Assembly (NCBI GenBank): GCA_964612555.1
Contig: CAZTBW010000011.1
Span: 1 to 64,000, forward strand
Length of the DNA stretch: 64,000 nt
Direction of reading: 5' to 3'
Origin: DAOLCO01 sp964612555
Lineage (GTDB): Bacteria; Bdellovibrionota_C; UBA2361; SZUA-149; DAOLCO01
The position numbers and the translations under genes are program-made. The notes beneath the pieces were generated by a model. The model was given only the letters and a program-made list of their open reading frames with translations, ran no database searches and was not told where the DNA came from. Below are positions 8,813-18,048 of the stretch, piece by piece. Every line of letters begins with the position of its first letter. Within the stretch, counting starts at the first letter, position 1.

Positions 8813-9874
8813 ATGTCGAAATTTGACCATACTCTTATAAATTCTTTACGTGATCAGCTTCTTGCAACAGAGGGCAAAGGCAAGGACAACCTTGAGCTTG
8901 AGGAAGGAACTGTTATCGGAGAGGACTATGTGGTCGGAGAGCGAGTAAATGATGGGGGTACTGCGGTCATTTACAAATGTCACAGAAGAAGTGAACCATC
9001 AAAAGTATATGCACTGAAAGTAAGTTTTCCAAAAAGCGCCAATGCAGCAAGAAGGTTTCAGGCAGAAGTCATGGCTTCCTATCAGGTACAGCACCCGAAT
9101 GTACTCAGAAGCATCGATTGCATGTTCCACGGAAAGGCACTTGCATACATAATGGAATATGCACCGGGTGGGGATTTAAGAGACGTTCTTGATTCCAACA
9201 AGGAAATACCAAGCACCACTTTTATACTCATTGCCAAACAGCTTGCATCCGGGCTTGATGCAATACATGAAAAAGAAATTGTTCACAGAGACATAAAACC
9301 TGAGAACATTTTATTTTCAGCAGACGGTCAGATCAAGATTGCCGATTTCGGGATTTCTTTCTCCAGTGAAGTCACCAGAATTACTTCCAATGGTTCTCTT
9401 GTCGGAACCATAAACTATATGGCTCCCGAATACGTTAAAAGAGGACTTTTTGACCCAAGGTCTGATCTTTTTTCTCTCGGAGTGATGCTTTACGAGTTAT
9501 TTACACACAAGCACCCATTTGGATATTCAAACACGCTTGAAGAGTTAATGGAAAAATTTTCTCGTGACGCTATCCCCGTCGAACAATTACGGGAAGACTG
9601 CCCATCACCACTTAGTGAAATAATAATGAAGCTCCTCTCAATCGACCCCGAGTATCGGTATCAAAGCGCAAATGAACTGTACACCGATCTGGTGTATGTC
9701 GAGCAGGAACACTTCCGTAAAGATGAACTGGCTATCCTTCCAACGCTACACCATGTAAGAGATAGTGAGAAGATTCTCAGAAGAATCTCCCTCATCAAAA
9801 AAATTATCAGTCTCGTAGCCTTTATACTGATATCCATACTTGGGAGTGTAATCTTTATTAAGTATCTTTTCTGA
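8813..9874 (+). CDS. Membrane-anchored Ser/Thr protein kinase
   Basis: A Hanks-type kinase of 353 residues. Seen: a glycine loop variant (VNDGGTAVIYKC), the lysine of YALKVSF, catalytic loop HRDIKPENIL, ADFGIS, activation segment GTINYMAPEY, and DLFSLGVMLYELFT. Residues 325-352 form a single C-terminal transmembrane helix with only two residues outside, so there is no sensor domain. Its 3' end overlaps the convergent deacetylase gene by 17 bp. It ends in TGA, one of the examples of UGA as a true stop in this genome. Substrates unknown. Confidence 0.92.
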   Translation: MSKFDHTLINSLRDQLLATEGKGKDNLELEEGTVIGEDYVVGERVNDGGTAVIYKCHRRSEPSKVYALKVSFPKSANAARRFQAEVMASYQVQHPNVLRSIDCMFHGKALAYIMEYAPGGDLRDVLDSNKEIPSTTFILIAKQLASGLDAIHEKEIVHRDIKPENILFSADGQIKIADFGISFSSEVTRITSNGSLVGTINYMAPEYVKRGLFDPRSDLFSLGVMLYELFTHKHPFGYSNTLEELMEKFSRDAIPVEQLREDCPSPLSEIIMKLLSIDPEYRYQSANELYTDLVYVEQEHFRKDELAILPTLHHVRDSEKILRRISLIKKIISLVAFILISILGSVIFIKYLF

Positions 9875-10730
9875 TCATAAGCTCCCGAATGGGGACTGAT
9901 GAAAAACAAGACATTATATTCTTAAGCTTCCTCTCAAACCCACCAACTCTATAATAATGTCGCATCTTTTTTCCAGCGGAGAGAGAGGCAAAATAAGGCT
10001 GCCCCGAGTCTATTTCCCAGGGGTGGAGATAGCAGATTACGGGGATATTCGTGGTGGCAAGATTTCTTGAAAGCATGGCGCGTATCAAAGGTTCGGGAAG
10101 AAGCCTCCAGTAGGCTCCCCCTGCAACCGGTATGCGAAAGCTGCGTTTCAAAAATGATAACTGAAATATGGTGAGAGGAAAAATTGAAATAGCACCGTTT
10201 CCGGTTTCTCTTACCTCAGGGGCAATTGATCTATGAGGATTTCCATATCGGTCGTGATATACCGGATACAAACTTGAATCATACTCATAGCCAACCTCTT
10301 TCAACACCTCGTATGCCCATATGTTTTCATCCTTGATGGAAAAATTCGGGGCACGGTACCCCAAAACCTGAACTCCTGAAATGTCTTCCAGAAGAAGCTT
10401 GCTTCTTTGGACATCACGAAAGAACTGCTTTCTGTTCTGGTAATAAGCAATTTTATGAGCATACCCGTGTGAGGCTAACTCATGCCCCCTTGAAACTATC
10501 TCTTTAACAATATGAGGATACCTCCTTGCACAATACCCAAGAACAAAAAAAGTACCTTTTTGATTAGTTTCGTCAAATATATCGAGGACTCTACGGGTAG
10601 AATATTCAAGTCGGGAAGGCATCTCATGCCATCTCCTGACAGGACAGACACTGGATAGATTGGCTGCGTGATAGTATTCTTCCACATCAACGCTTATTGC
10701 AAGAGATCTGGAACTCTGTAATTGTTGCAT
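9858..10730 (-). CDS. XrtA-type polysaccharide deacetylase
   Basis: A NodB-fold polysaccharide deacetylase of 290 residues. Catalytic-site motifs visible: SVDVEEYYH (Asp pair), the metal-binding histidines of HELASHGYAHK, GYRAPNFS and the CYLHPWE motif. The arrangement and the C-terminal extension resemble the deacetylases found in exosortase A (XrtA/PEP-CTERM) exopolysaccharide loci. That fits the two PEP-CTERM proteins at 21.9-23.4 kb. It likely de-N-acetylates an exported polysaccharide. It is divergent from the DegT-like gene (58 bp apart). Confidence 0.87.
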   Translation of the reverse strand: MQQLQSSRSLAISVDVEEYYHAANLSSVCPVRRWHEMPSRLEYSTRRVLDIFDETNQKGTFFVLGYCARRYPHIVKEIVSRGHELASHGYAHKIAYYQNRKQFFRDVQRSKLLLEDISGVQVLGYRAPNFSIKDENIWAYEVLKEVGYEYDSSLYPVYHDRYGNPHRSIAPEVRETGNGAISIFPLTIFQLSFLKRSFRIPVAGGAYWRLLPEPLIRAMLSRNLATTNIPVICYLHPWEIDSGQPYFASLSAGKKMRHYYRVGGFERKLKNIMSCFSSVPIRELMIRKDT

Positions 10731-10788
10731 GATGAAAAATTATAGTACTCTAATTGCACGTTGATGTTGACACACTGAATCATCTACC

Positions 10789-12015
10789 ATGAGCACCACT
10801 TCCCGTAAAACTATTTCATCTATTTCAGGATTTTTTTGCTCCCTGCGATCACTTCCTCCGGCTGGCTCCACTGTTTCTCCTTTTTTATTTTTAAAAAACC
10901 TCTTTCTAAACAAGAAAGACCTGAGAACCTCCATAGAGAACCTCTATCCTCAACACCACGTATATCTTTTCAATAATGCCAAATCAGCTATAACTCTGTC
11001 ACTTTCGGCTATTACTAATGTATCTGCTAAAAACACACTTGCCTTAAGTGCCTACACCTGCCCTGATGTTGCAACTGCTGCAATTGATGCGGGTTATACA
11101 CTTTCATTATTTGATATCTCAAGCCTTACACTTCAACCCGAAATTCAATCTGTAGAAAGAACACTTCAGGACAGCTCTGTTGGAGCCATCCTTTTCTCCA
11201 ACCTTTATGGGTACCCCGATTACAGACCTGAAAATATCCCTGACAATATATATCCTGTAAATGACGCATGTCAGTCTGCCCTGAACCTGACAGATATCAA
11301 AAGCATATCAACCAAAGAAATCAGCGTGTTCAGCTTTGGTCGTGGTAAGGCATTTTCTGCAGCAGGAGGAGGGATGCTCCTTGTTCCAAAAGAAGACTAT
11401 AAGAATCTCCTGTTTTCCAGATTAAACGAAAACATAAAACATAATTATGGTTCCTTAAAAGAAGAGAGTTTTTTTTCTTCAGCCTGCTATGTGCTCAAAC
11501 TCTTCTCTCTATGGTTATTGGAAAAACCTCTGCTATACTGGATTCCTTTTCACTTACCAGGAAGTGGAATAGGAGAAACAAAAGTAAAAACAAATAATAA
11601 ATTACTTGTAGCCGGTAAAGCCACTACTGCCGGAATATTTTCCTGCCTGAGTATCTTCCCGAATCGTAAAGCAGAAATTCATAAGGCACTTAATCTCTAT
11701 TCTTCAATAATAAAAGATCTCGTTCCGGAAGAAATTATTCCAATAAGGATTCCTCTCATAATAAATCCGGATGCAAGAAAGAAGCTTAAAGGTTGTGACC
11801 ATTTTGTAAGAAAACACGGTATCTCCTTTTCTTATCCAAAATTGATATCAGAATACCCACAGATCAAAACATTCATTAAAAACACTCCTGAAAGCGGTAT
11901 TTTTGATACAAAAGGGGCACATACTGTTTCACGATCTGTTATTACTTTACCACTTCATAAATATCTTGATTCTGACGATGTTAAGAAAATTTTAATCATT
12001 ATCAAAGGAAAGTAA
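10789..12015 (+). CDS. DegT/DnrJ/EryC1-like aminotransferase
   Basis: A 408-residue protein resembling PLP-dependent sugar aminotransferases. Family signs: LFNNAKSAITLSL, LSAYTCPDVATAAIDAG, the Asp-rich PVNDACQSA, and a lysine in SFGRGKAFSAAGGG at the position of the PLP-binding lysine. The divergent C-terminal half makes the substrate uncertain. The first 50 residues are longer than usual. It is followed after 3 bp by the glycosyltransferase, so the two are cotranscribed and probably serve exopolysaccharide or glycan assembly. Confidence 0.72.
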   Translation: MSTTSRKTISSISGFFCSLRSLPPAGSTVSPFLFLKNLFLNKKDLRTSIENLYPQHHVYLFNNAKSAITLSLSAITNVSAKNTLALSAYTCPDVATAAIDAGYTLSLFDISSLTLQPEIQSVERTLQDSSVGAILFSNLYGYPDYRPENIPDNIYPVNDACQSALNLTDIKSISTKEISVFSFGRGKAFSAAGGGMLLVPKEDYKNLLFSRLNENIKHNYGSLKEESFFSSACYVLKLFSLWLLEKPLLYWIPFHLPGSGIGETKVKTNNKLLVAGKATTAGIFSCLSIFPNRKAEIHKALNLYSSIIKDLVPEEIIPIRIPLIINPDARKKLKGCDHFVRKHGISFSYPKLISEYPQIKTFIKNTPESGIFDTKGAHTVSRSVITLPLHKYLDSDDVKKILIIIKGK

Positions 12016-12018
12016 ATA

Positions 12019-13191
12019 ATGCTTGCTTACATTGCCGTCATGAGCCTGTTTTCTATCGTGTATGCCTATTTCGGTTATGCTGCCATTTTATATTTTCTTG
12101 ATCGAACCTCCGAATCTGAAAACAATTATGACCCAAATAACAGACCCGAATCCATCACTGTTATAATAGCAGCAAGGAATGAGGAAAAATCTATAAGGGA
12201 AAAGATCACCAACACCCTTTCCCTCTCTTTTGGTACTCATACGGTTGAAGATGAACTGCAAAGTAAAGAACCGAGGGTGCAGGTACTTATAGCTGATGAC
12301 GCCAGTGATGATATGACCGGACAAATTGCAGAAGAGTTCCGCACTAAAGGAGTTCAGTTCATTTCACTTCCAAAAAGAGGAGGAAAAGAAAAGGCACAGA
12401 AAAATGCTATCTCCCACGCTCGTAGTGAAATTATCATGTTTACCGATGCAAAAGTTCTCCTTGATTACTCCGCACTAGATGCAACTCTTTACTATTTTTC
12501 TGACTTTGAAGTGGGAGCTATCAGCAGTATTGATAAAGTACTCGATGAATCGGGCAAAAGTGGGGAAAGTGCGTATGTAAAGTATGAGATGGAGATTCGT
12601 GAGATGGAGTCAAAGCTATCCACGCTGGTAGGACTCAGTGGCTCGTGTTTTGCGGTAAGAAAAGAAATCGCTGATACCATTTCAGAAAAAATACCAAGTG
12701 ATTTTGCTCTTCTTCTTTCTACCGTCAAACGAGGGCTTCGGGGAAGACACGCTCCTGATGTGCTTGCGTACTATAAAGCGGTTCATAATGTCGAAAAAGA
12801 GTTTCAAAGAAAGGTTCGTACAGTACTCAGGGGAATGAAGGCTTTATTTTCAAACTCGGAATTTCTCAACCCCTCCTCATACGGATTTTTCTCGTTTCAG
12901 CTTATCTCCCATAAAGTCTATCGCTGGAGTGTTCCTCTTTTCTTTTTATTTCTTTTTTTCAGCAGTTATTTTTTATCCTCCTGCTCTCATTTTTGGGCAT
13001 TAGTATGGTATCTGCAATTACTGCTTTTACTGCTTGCCGCCATAGGGTATTTCGTCCCGGGGTATCAAAACAAGATATATTGTAAAATCCCTCTTTTTCT
13101 TGTAGTTTCAAATCTGGCAATAGCAATCGCCTGGATAAAACTTATCAAAGGGGAACAGATTGCTCAGTGGAACCCTTCGGATAAAGGATAA
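12019..13191 (+). CDS. Membrane glycosyltransferase, family 2
   Basis: A 390-residue processive-type GT2. An N-terminal transmembrane segment (1-28) precedes the GT-A domain, with VIIAARNEEKSI, the nucleotide-sugar site IADDASDD, and the metal motif FTDAK. Three hydrophobic segments follow (about 300-385), typical of glucan or hyaluronan-type synthases. The usual late QxxRW motif is not obvious. It is cotranscribed with the DegT-like gene and next to the deacetylase, so it probably builds an exported polysaccharide. Confidence 0.85.
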   Translation: MLAYIAVMSLFSIVYAYFGYAAILYFLDRTSESENNYDPNNRPESITVIIAARNEEKSIREKITNTLSLSFGTHTVEDELQSKEPRVQVLIADDASDDMTGQIAEEFRTKGVQFISLPKRGGKEKAQKNAISHARSEIIMFTDAKVLLDYSALDATLYYFSDFEVGAISSIDKVLDESGKSGESAYVKYEMEIREMESKLSTLVGLSGSCFAVRKEIADTISEKIPSDFALLLSTVKRGLRGRHAPDVLAYYKAVHNVEKEFQRKVRTVLRGMKALFSNSEFLNPSSYGFFSFQLISHKVYRWSVPLFFLFLFFSSYFLSSCSHFWALVWYLQLLLLLLAAIGYFVPGYQNKIYCKIPLFLVVSNLAIAIAWIKLIKGEQIAQWNPSDKG

Positions 13192-13244
13192 GGGCAGGGG
13201 ACGAAGGGATAACTCAGAATAAAAATAAACAAAGAGAAAACACT

Positions 13245-13640
13245 ATGGGACTTGTAAAAGAATTCAGAGAATTTGCGGTTAAAGGAAACGCCATGGATAT
13301 GGCGGTAGGTATTATCATCGGTGGGGCTTTTGGTAAAATCGTATCGTCATTGGTAGGGGACGTGGTGATGCCTCTGGTGGGTTTACTTGCCGGCGGAGTT
13401 GATTTTACGGGGCTTTCACTTCAACTCACGGCTCCCCTCAGTGGCGATCCGGTAACTTTAAAATACGGTCAATTCATTCAAACTGTTTTTGATTTCACCA
13501 TTGTTGCATTTGCGATTTTCATGATGGTGAAAGGTCTGAACTCGCTGAGAAAGAACGAAGAGGCTGCCCCTGCAAGTCCTCCCGCACCGAGTGCAGAAGA
13601 AACGCTCTTAGCCGAGATCAGGGATCTTTTGAAGAAATAA
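13245..13640 (+). CDS. mscL: Large-conductance mechanosensitive channel
   Basis: A 131-residue inner-membrane channel that opens on osmotic downshock. It shows the conserved opening VKEFREFAVKGNAMDMAVG and GxxFGKIVSSLV in TM1, a periplasmic loop, TM2 near residues 78-100 (TIVAFAIFMMVKGLNSL), and a C-terminal helix ending ETLLAEIRDLLKK. Full length and normal. Confidence 0.97.
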   Translation: MGLVKEFREFAVKGNAMDMAVGIIIGGAFGKIVSSLVGDVVMPLVGLLAGGVDFTGLSLQLTAPLSGDPVTLKYGQFIQTVFDFTIVAFAIFMMVKGLNSLRKNEEAAPASPPAPSAEETLLAEIRDLLKK

Positions 13641-13671
13641 CCCGTTCGACTCGCTTTGCTCGCTCAGGGTT
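13639..13671. terminator. Bidirectional hairpin between mscL and regulator
   Basis: AACCC (13639-13643) and GGGTT (13667-13671) flank a segment containing GTTCGACTCGC and GCTCGCTCA. It sits exactly between convergent genes, overlapping the last base of the regulator. The inner words resemble the core of the long inverted repeats at 25175 and 58848. Terminator function is inferred from position. Confidence 0.45.
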
Positions 13672-14315
13672 TAAATTAATTCATGCTTCATTGCAAAATT
13701 TGCGAGCTCACCGTTTGTCTGAAAACCAAGTTTTTTCATTATATTCAAACGGTGAGTGTCAATTGTACGTGGGGAAACATAAAGCATCTTTGCAATTTCT
13801 TTATTTTTCTTTCCTTCCGCTAAAAGCTTGAACACTTCTTTTTCTCTATCGCTGAGTACATCAATAACTCCACCTTTTGTACCATGGAGCAAATACTCAG
13901 ACACGGATGGGCTCACATATTTTTTATTTTCCTGAATTGTTCTTAACGCAAGTTCGAACTCTTCTTTCGTGACTTCTTTGGGTAAAAAGCCGGATGCTCC
14001 TTTATTGATTACATCCGAAACATATTTTCCGGGCTCTACCGCAGACACCACCAGAACCTTCGGAGCAAGAACATCACCTGAGAGTCTGCTTAAAACTTCC
14101 ATTCCACCAAGATTTGGCATTTGCATATCTAAAATCAGTAAATCGGGTTTATGGTCACTGACCGCTCTAAGAGTATCAATCCCGCCATCAGTTTCAGCTA
14201 CGACCTGATAGCCACCCAGACTCTCAAGCATGAGGCGTATGCCCGTTCTTACAAGTTTATGATCATCTGCAAGCACCACCTTGATCTCTCGTTTTGTCGA
14301 CATACCCTGTTCCAT
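13671..14315 (-). CDS. NarL/LuxR-type response regulator
   Basis: A two-component DNA-binding regulator of 214 residues (or 210 from the second Met). The receiver has the acidic pair VVLADDHK, phospho-Asp in LLILDMQMP and lysine in GFLPKE, so it looks phosphorylatable. The C-terminal LuxR-type helix-turn-helix is complete (LSDREKEVFKLLAEGKKNKE, then VSPRTIDTHRLNIMKKL). No histidine kinase lies nearby. The closest downstream genes are flagellar, but they are on the other strand; the target is unknown. Confidence 0.92.
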   Translation of the reverse strand: MEQGMSTKREIKVVLADDHKLVRTGIRLMLESLGGYQVVAETDGGIDTLRAVSDHKPDLLILDMQMPNLGGMEVLSRLSGDVLAPKVLVVSAVEPGKYVSDVINKGASGFLPKEVTKEEFELALRTIQENKKYVSPSVSEYLLHGTKGGVIDVLSDREKEVFKLLAEGKKNKEIAKMLYVSPRTIDTHRLNIMKKLGFQTNGELANFAMKHELI

Positions 14316-14608
14316 GAAAACTCTCCTGCGTACTGAAATATAGCTACCTGTTTTTTCTCAAATCAGTTCCCTGTACCAATTATCGAATAATCTGCTCAAA
14401 AACTTTCGCTAATAATATTCGGACTTGGCTTGCAAATTGCACTTTAAACCCTGAGAGAAAAACCTATGACATATAACATGCTGTAAATATAAAGGTTTTT
14501 ACTGTTATAGGCTTATAGAAAAAAGACATTTCGAGTTTTTGGAGTCAAGTGAATGACGCAAAACCTCTTTAAAAAATGTTTTTTTGACAGAGGAGTTTTT
14601 GCTGAGAA
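14316..14608. promoter_or_regulatory. Divergent intergenic region
   Basis: This is the spacer between the response regulator and the flagellar gene run. It is AT-rich, and I see no clear promoter consensus. AGGAG at 14591-14595 lies 13 bases before the next start. It must hold promoters for both directions. Confidence 0.3.
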
Positions 14609-15475
14609 ATGTTCGATTGGGGAAAAATAATGGAATTTTTACAAAACATAAGTATAAATCAGTTTGCGGACATAGGATTTGGGCTCCTGGTAGCTGGTAT
14701 ATGCATAAAAACACTCTTCACTGACAAGAACGCTCTTAAAAAACAAAGAGAGTTATGGAGAGAAGAACTTCAGGAACTGGAGAAATCTCTAAAAACACTT
14801 ATTACAGAAGCAAGTGATGCCTCGGAAGTCTTTGATAAAAACATCCGCCACAGACAACGTGAACTCACTTCTCTTCTGGAAAGAGCAGAAAAAACTATTT
14901 CAGAAACAAAATCTCTAAGTGACTCCGCTCCTTCTGAATTTGATGACCTTTCTTTAAAGAAAACATCTTCATCAAACGATCAGGAAAATATCGTCATTGA
15001 TCCACCCTGGGCACAAAACAGCAGCGAAGAAATAACTGCCGCCAAAGGAGCAAGCCTGAGATACAAAACACTTACCTCACTTGGCAAGATTTCCAATGAA
15101 GCAAAAGCCACGACACTTAAAAGTCAGATAGAAATAGAAAAAGACGAAGAGGAAAAACACGATAACGAGATTTTTCAGCAGACAAGCATCGTAGACCCTG
15201 TTGCATTTAAAATTGCAAAACGTCTTCTTCTTGCCGGAAGAGAACTTCATATTGTAGCCAGAAAACTGGAACTGCCTGTATCTGAAATAAGACATCTGGA
15301 CAGTCTTCTTAGAGAACGGGCACAAAAGGAGAATCTTCCCTTACCAAAAGCACTTGAAGAAAAAGAAATCCGAAGGGTAAGAGGTATCGTAAGAGACCCT
15401 GTAGCGAAACCCGTGGCAAAATCTGTAGGGAAGTTGAATATACATAGCAGCACAAATGAGTCTGAACTCTTCTAA
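14609..15475 (+). CDS. Membrane-anchored coiled-coil protein, flagellar locus
   Basis: I do not recognise this with certainty. It has 288 residues: one N-terminal transmembrane helix (about 16-36), a long charged coiled coil (about 40-110), a low-complexity middle, and a small helical domain near 195-240 (DPVAFKIAKRLLLAGRELHIVARKL, shown here as two adjoining helices) resembling the DUF2802-type C-terminus of flagellar-locus proteins. It ends 10 bp before flgF, suggesting an operon role in flagellar assembly. A second ATG at 14630 with GGGGA before it is an alternative start. Confidence 0.7.
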   Translation: MFDWGKIMEFLQNISINQFADIGFGLLVAGICIKTLFTDKNALKKQRELWREELQELEKSLKTLITEASDASEVFDKNIRHRQRELTSLLERAEKTISETKSLSDSAPSEFDDLSLKKTSSSNDQENIVIDPPWAQNSSEEITAAKGASLRYKTLTSLGKISNEAKATTLKSQIEIEKDEEEKHDNEIFQQTSIVDPVAFKIAKRLLLAGRELHIVARKLELPVSEIRHLDSLLRERAQKENLPLPKALEEKEIRRVRGIVRDPVAKPVAKSVGKLNIHSSTNESELF

Positions 15476-15485
15476 AGGATAAGAG

Positions 15486-16235
15486 ATGGAACGAGGAATA
15501 TATACAGCAGCATCAGGTGGTTTGTTAGAGTCGAGACGACTTGAAATAATTGCAAACAACCTCGCAAACGTAAACACGGTCGGATTCAAGGCAAGCAGGC
15601 TCGTAGCCCGTCAACAGGAATTTACCGACACCCTGGCAAGTACACTTGAAAATATGCCTTCTCGAGCCACCTTTGATCAAAAAAGCACCCCGGGCGTGCG
15701 AGATATAGAAGTAAAGACCGATTTCAGCGCAGGTCCTGTTGAACACACCGGAGCACCTCTGAATGTTGCACTGGTTGAACCGAATCAATTTTTTACAATT
15801 CTCACCCCCGAAGGTGAGCGCCTGACAAGAGCGGGTAACTTTACCATAAACGGAGACGGCATGCTCTCAACCGCAGACGGCATGTCCGTCATGGGAGAAG
15901 GTGGAGAGATACCGATTCTCTCGGCTAATGCAAGGATTACTAAGAGCGGAACAGTCGTAGTGGATCAGCAGGTAGTTGGAAGAGTCAAGGTGGTACAGGT
16001 TGATAACCTTGATCAGCTGGTAAAGGAGGCAGGAGTTCGCTTTAAAATGCCTCCGGGAACAGATCCTGAAAATATTGAGCCCAAACTGATACCCGAATCA
16101 GTTGAACTGCCCAATGTTTCAGTGGTGGAAGCAATGGTTGAAATGATTGCAACACAAAGAGCTTTTGAAGGATATACCAAGTCAGTTCAAACTATCAACG
16201 AAATGAATGAAACGAACCTCAGAGTAAACAGATAA
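15486..16235 (+). CDS. flgF: Flagellar proximal rod protein FlgF
   Basis: A rod protein of 249 residues with the basal-body rod signature IIANNLANVNTVGFKAS (residues 20-36) and the C-terminal helix VSVVEAMVEMIATQRAFEGY. The shorter, more divergent middle than the next gene identifies it as FlgF rather than FlgG. It is first in the flgF-G-A-H-I-J run; gaps between genes are 5-40 bp, so one transcript is likely. Confidence 0.93.
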   Translation: MERGIYTAASGGLLESRRLEIIANNLANVNTVGFKASRLVARQQEFTDTLASTLENMPSRATFDQKSTPGVRDIEVKTDFSAGPVEHTGAPLNVALVEPNQFFTILTPEGERLTRAGNFTINGDGMLSTADGMSVMGEGGEIPILSANARITKSGTVVVDQQVVGRVKVVQVDNLDQLVKEAGVRFKMPPGTDPENIEPKLIPESVELPNVSVVEAMVEMIATQRAFEGYTKSVQTINEMNETNLRVNR

Positions 16236-16255
16236 GGGTATAAAGGGGAAAAATT

Positions 16256-17044
16256 ATGATACGATCACTCTTCACCGCAGCTACAGGAATGATTGCACAG
16301 CAGTTAAATCTTGATGTAATCGCAAACAACCTTGCAAACGTAAACACTACCGGATTTAAGAAAAACAAAGCGGATTTTCAGGATCTGATGTACCAGATCA
16401 TTGAAGAACCGGGCACTGCCGCCACTCAGGTAGGTACAAGCCCAGGAGGTATTCAGATTGGTCTTGGAGTACGTCCCGCCGCAGTAGGTAAAATCCACTC
16501 TCAAGGTGATTTTGAATCAACCAATAACCCACTTGATATTGCGATTGAAGGAGATGGTTTTTTCCAGCTTACTCTTCCAACCGGTGAGATCACATTTACC
16601 AGAAGTGGCGCGTTCAAACTGGATGCAACCGGTGCCCTGGTAAACTCTGATGGATACATTCTAACCCCTGCAATTAACATTCCTCCGGATGCAACAAGTA
16701 TTACCATCACATCTGATGGATTCGTCAACGTAGTGCAGCCTGGTGCTCCTGCTGCACAGCAGGTTGGGCAGATACAGGTTGCACGTTTTCCTAACCCTGC
16801 AGGACTTCGAGCTATGGGAAGAAATCTTTTAAACCAGACTGAATCATCAGGACAGCCAATCATATCAATTCCCGGACTGAACGGGGTAGGTACCCTCGCA
16901 CAAGGTTTTGTTGAAAGTTCCAACGTGAGTGTGGTTGAAGAAATTGTACAAATGGTAACCGGACAAAGAGCATACGAAGCGAATTCAAAAGTTATTCAAA
17001 CCGCAGATCAGCTTCTTTCTACTGCAATTAACGTGAAGAGATAA
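16256..17044 (+). CDS. flgG: Flagellar distal rod protein FlgG
   Basis: A distal rod subunit of 262 residues, the usual length. It has VIANNLANVNTTGFKKNKADF at the N-terminus, the FlgG-typical EPGTAATQVGTSPGGIQIG insert, and the C-terminal VVEEIVQMVTGQRAYEANSK. It polymerises on FlgF and passes through the P and L rings. It is directly followed by flgA (5 bp). Confidence 0.97.
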   Translation: MIRSLFTAATGMIAQQLNLDVIANNLANVNTTGFKKNKADFQDLMYQIIEEPGTAATQVGTSPGGIQIGLGVRPAAVGKIHSQGDFESTNNPLDIAIEGDGFFQLTLPTGEITFTRSGAFKLDATGALVNSDGYILTPAINIPPDATSITITSDGFVNVVQPGAPAAQQVGQIQVARFPNPAGLRAMGRNLLNQTESSGQPIISIPGLNGVGTLAQGFVESSNVSVVEEIVQMVTGQRAYEANSKVIQTADQLLSTAINVKR

Positions 17045-17049
17045 GCAAT

Positions 17050-18009
17050 ATGAAACGAGTTTTTTTGATTAGCCTTTTTTGTTCATTTGCACTCCCTGCA
17101 ACTGCTCAGGAGTATCGTCCCCGACTGAGTATCGCCAGTGAAGTGCAGGTAAACTCTGAAACAGTTTTACTTGGAGATATTGCTTCGATAGAAGGCAGAT
17201 TTGAAGAGTTTGAAACACTGCTGAATGATTTAAAGGGCACTACACTTGGCGTCAAACTTCGTCCTCTCGAAAATATAACAATACCCGGTACAAAGATTCT
17301 TGAGTCAATAGAAGCACAGGGTATTCCTCTGGATGCATTTGGTTACTCAATCCCGGTAGAAATAAAGATTATACGTGGTGGGCGCTCTATTTCAAAAGAA
17401 GAGGTGCTCAGTGCAGCCAAAGCACAACTACAGTCCGATCTCACACTGGAAATCGCCGTAAAAGGAGTAGAATGGGAGACCGATCAGGTCATACCCGCAG
17501 GAGAGACCACCTACCATATAGAAACTCTTGGTGCACCAGACCGAGGGAAGATGCCAATTCGTGTGACGGCACGTCAAAAAGATCAGGCAAGTGCCCGTTT
17601 TCTCGCCACTGCCCTGGTAGATGACTGGAAATCCATACCGGTAGTACGTGGCAGACTCGACAGAGGCTCAGTTATCGGAGCGGCTGATATACAGGTTATA
17701 AGAACCAATCTTGCAACTTTACCAATTGATATTGCACTCTCTCCCGAAGAAATAACAGGTAAGCGGGTAATAAAAAGTCTTTCATCAGGAGAGCCTGTTA
17801 GGCTATCCGACCTTGACATACCTCCGGTGATAGAAAGAGGGAAGCTCGTGAAAATGATTTACAAAAGTGGAGGGCTTACTGCGACCGCTTCCGGAATCTC
17901 AATGGAACCCGGTTTTTCAGATAACGTCATACAGGTAAGAAATGACAGATCAAATAAGATTGTAAAAGGTAAAGTGCTCAATGCTGAAGAGGTATTGGTA
18001 CTTAAATAG
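17050..18009 (+). CDS. flgA: P-ring assembly chaperone FlgA
   Basis: A periplasmic chaperone needed for P-ring formation by FlgI, 319 residues. A signal peptide (1-19, ending ATAQ) is followed by an N-terminal region and the C-terminal SAF domain (about 185-318: VVRGRLDRGSVIGAADIQV, LSSGEPVRLSDL, VKMIYKSGGLTATASGIS shown in pieces). It is longer than enterobacterial FlgA (about 220) because of the extended N-terminal part. Confidence 0.9.
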   Translation: MKRVFLISLFCSFALPATAQEYRPRLSIASEVQVNSETVLLGDIASIEGRFEEFETLLNDLKGTTLGVKLRPLENITIPGTKILESIEAQGIPLDAFGYSIPVEIKIIRGGRSISKEEVLSAAKAQLQSDLTLEIAVKGVEWETDQVIPAGETTYHIETLGAPDRGKMPIRVTARQKDQASARFLATALVDDWKSIPVVRGRLDRGSVIGAADIQVIRTNLATLPIDIALSPEEITGKRVIKSLSSGEPVRLSDLDIPPVIERGKLVKMIYKSGGLTATASGISMEPGFSDNVIQVRNDRSNKIVKGKVLNAEEVLVLK

Positions 18010-18048
18010 GATTTAAAAGAGTTTTTTAAAAGAGAAAGAAAAGGAACT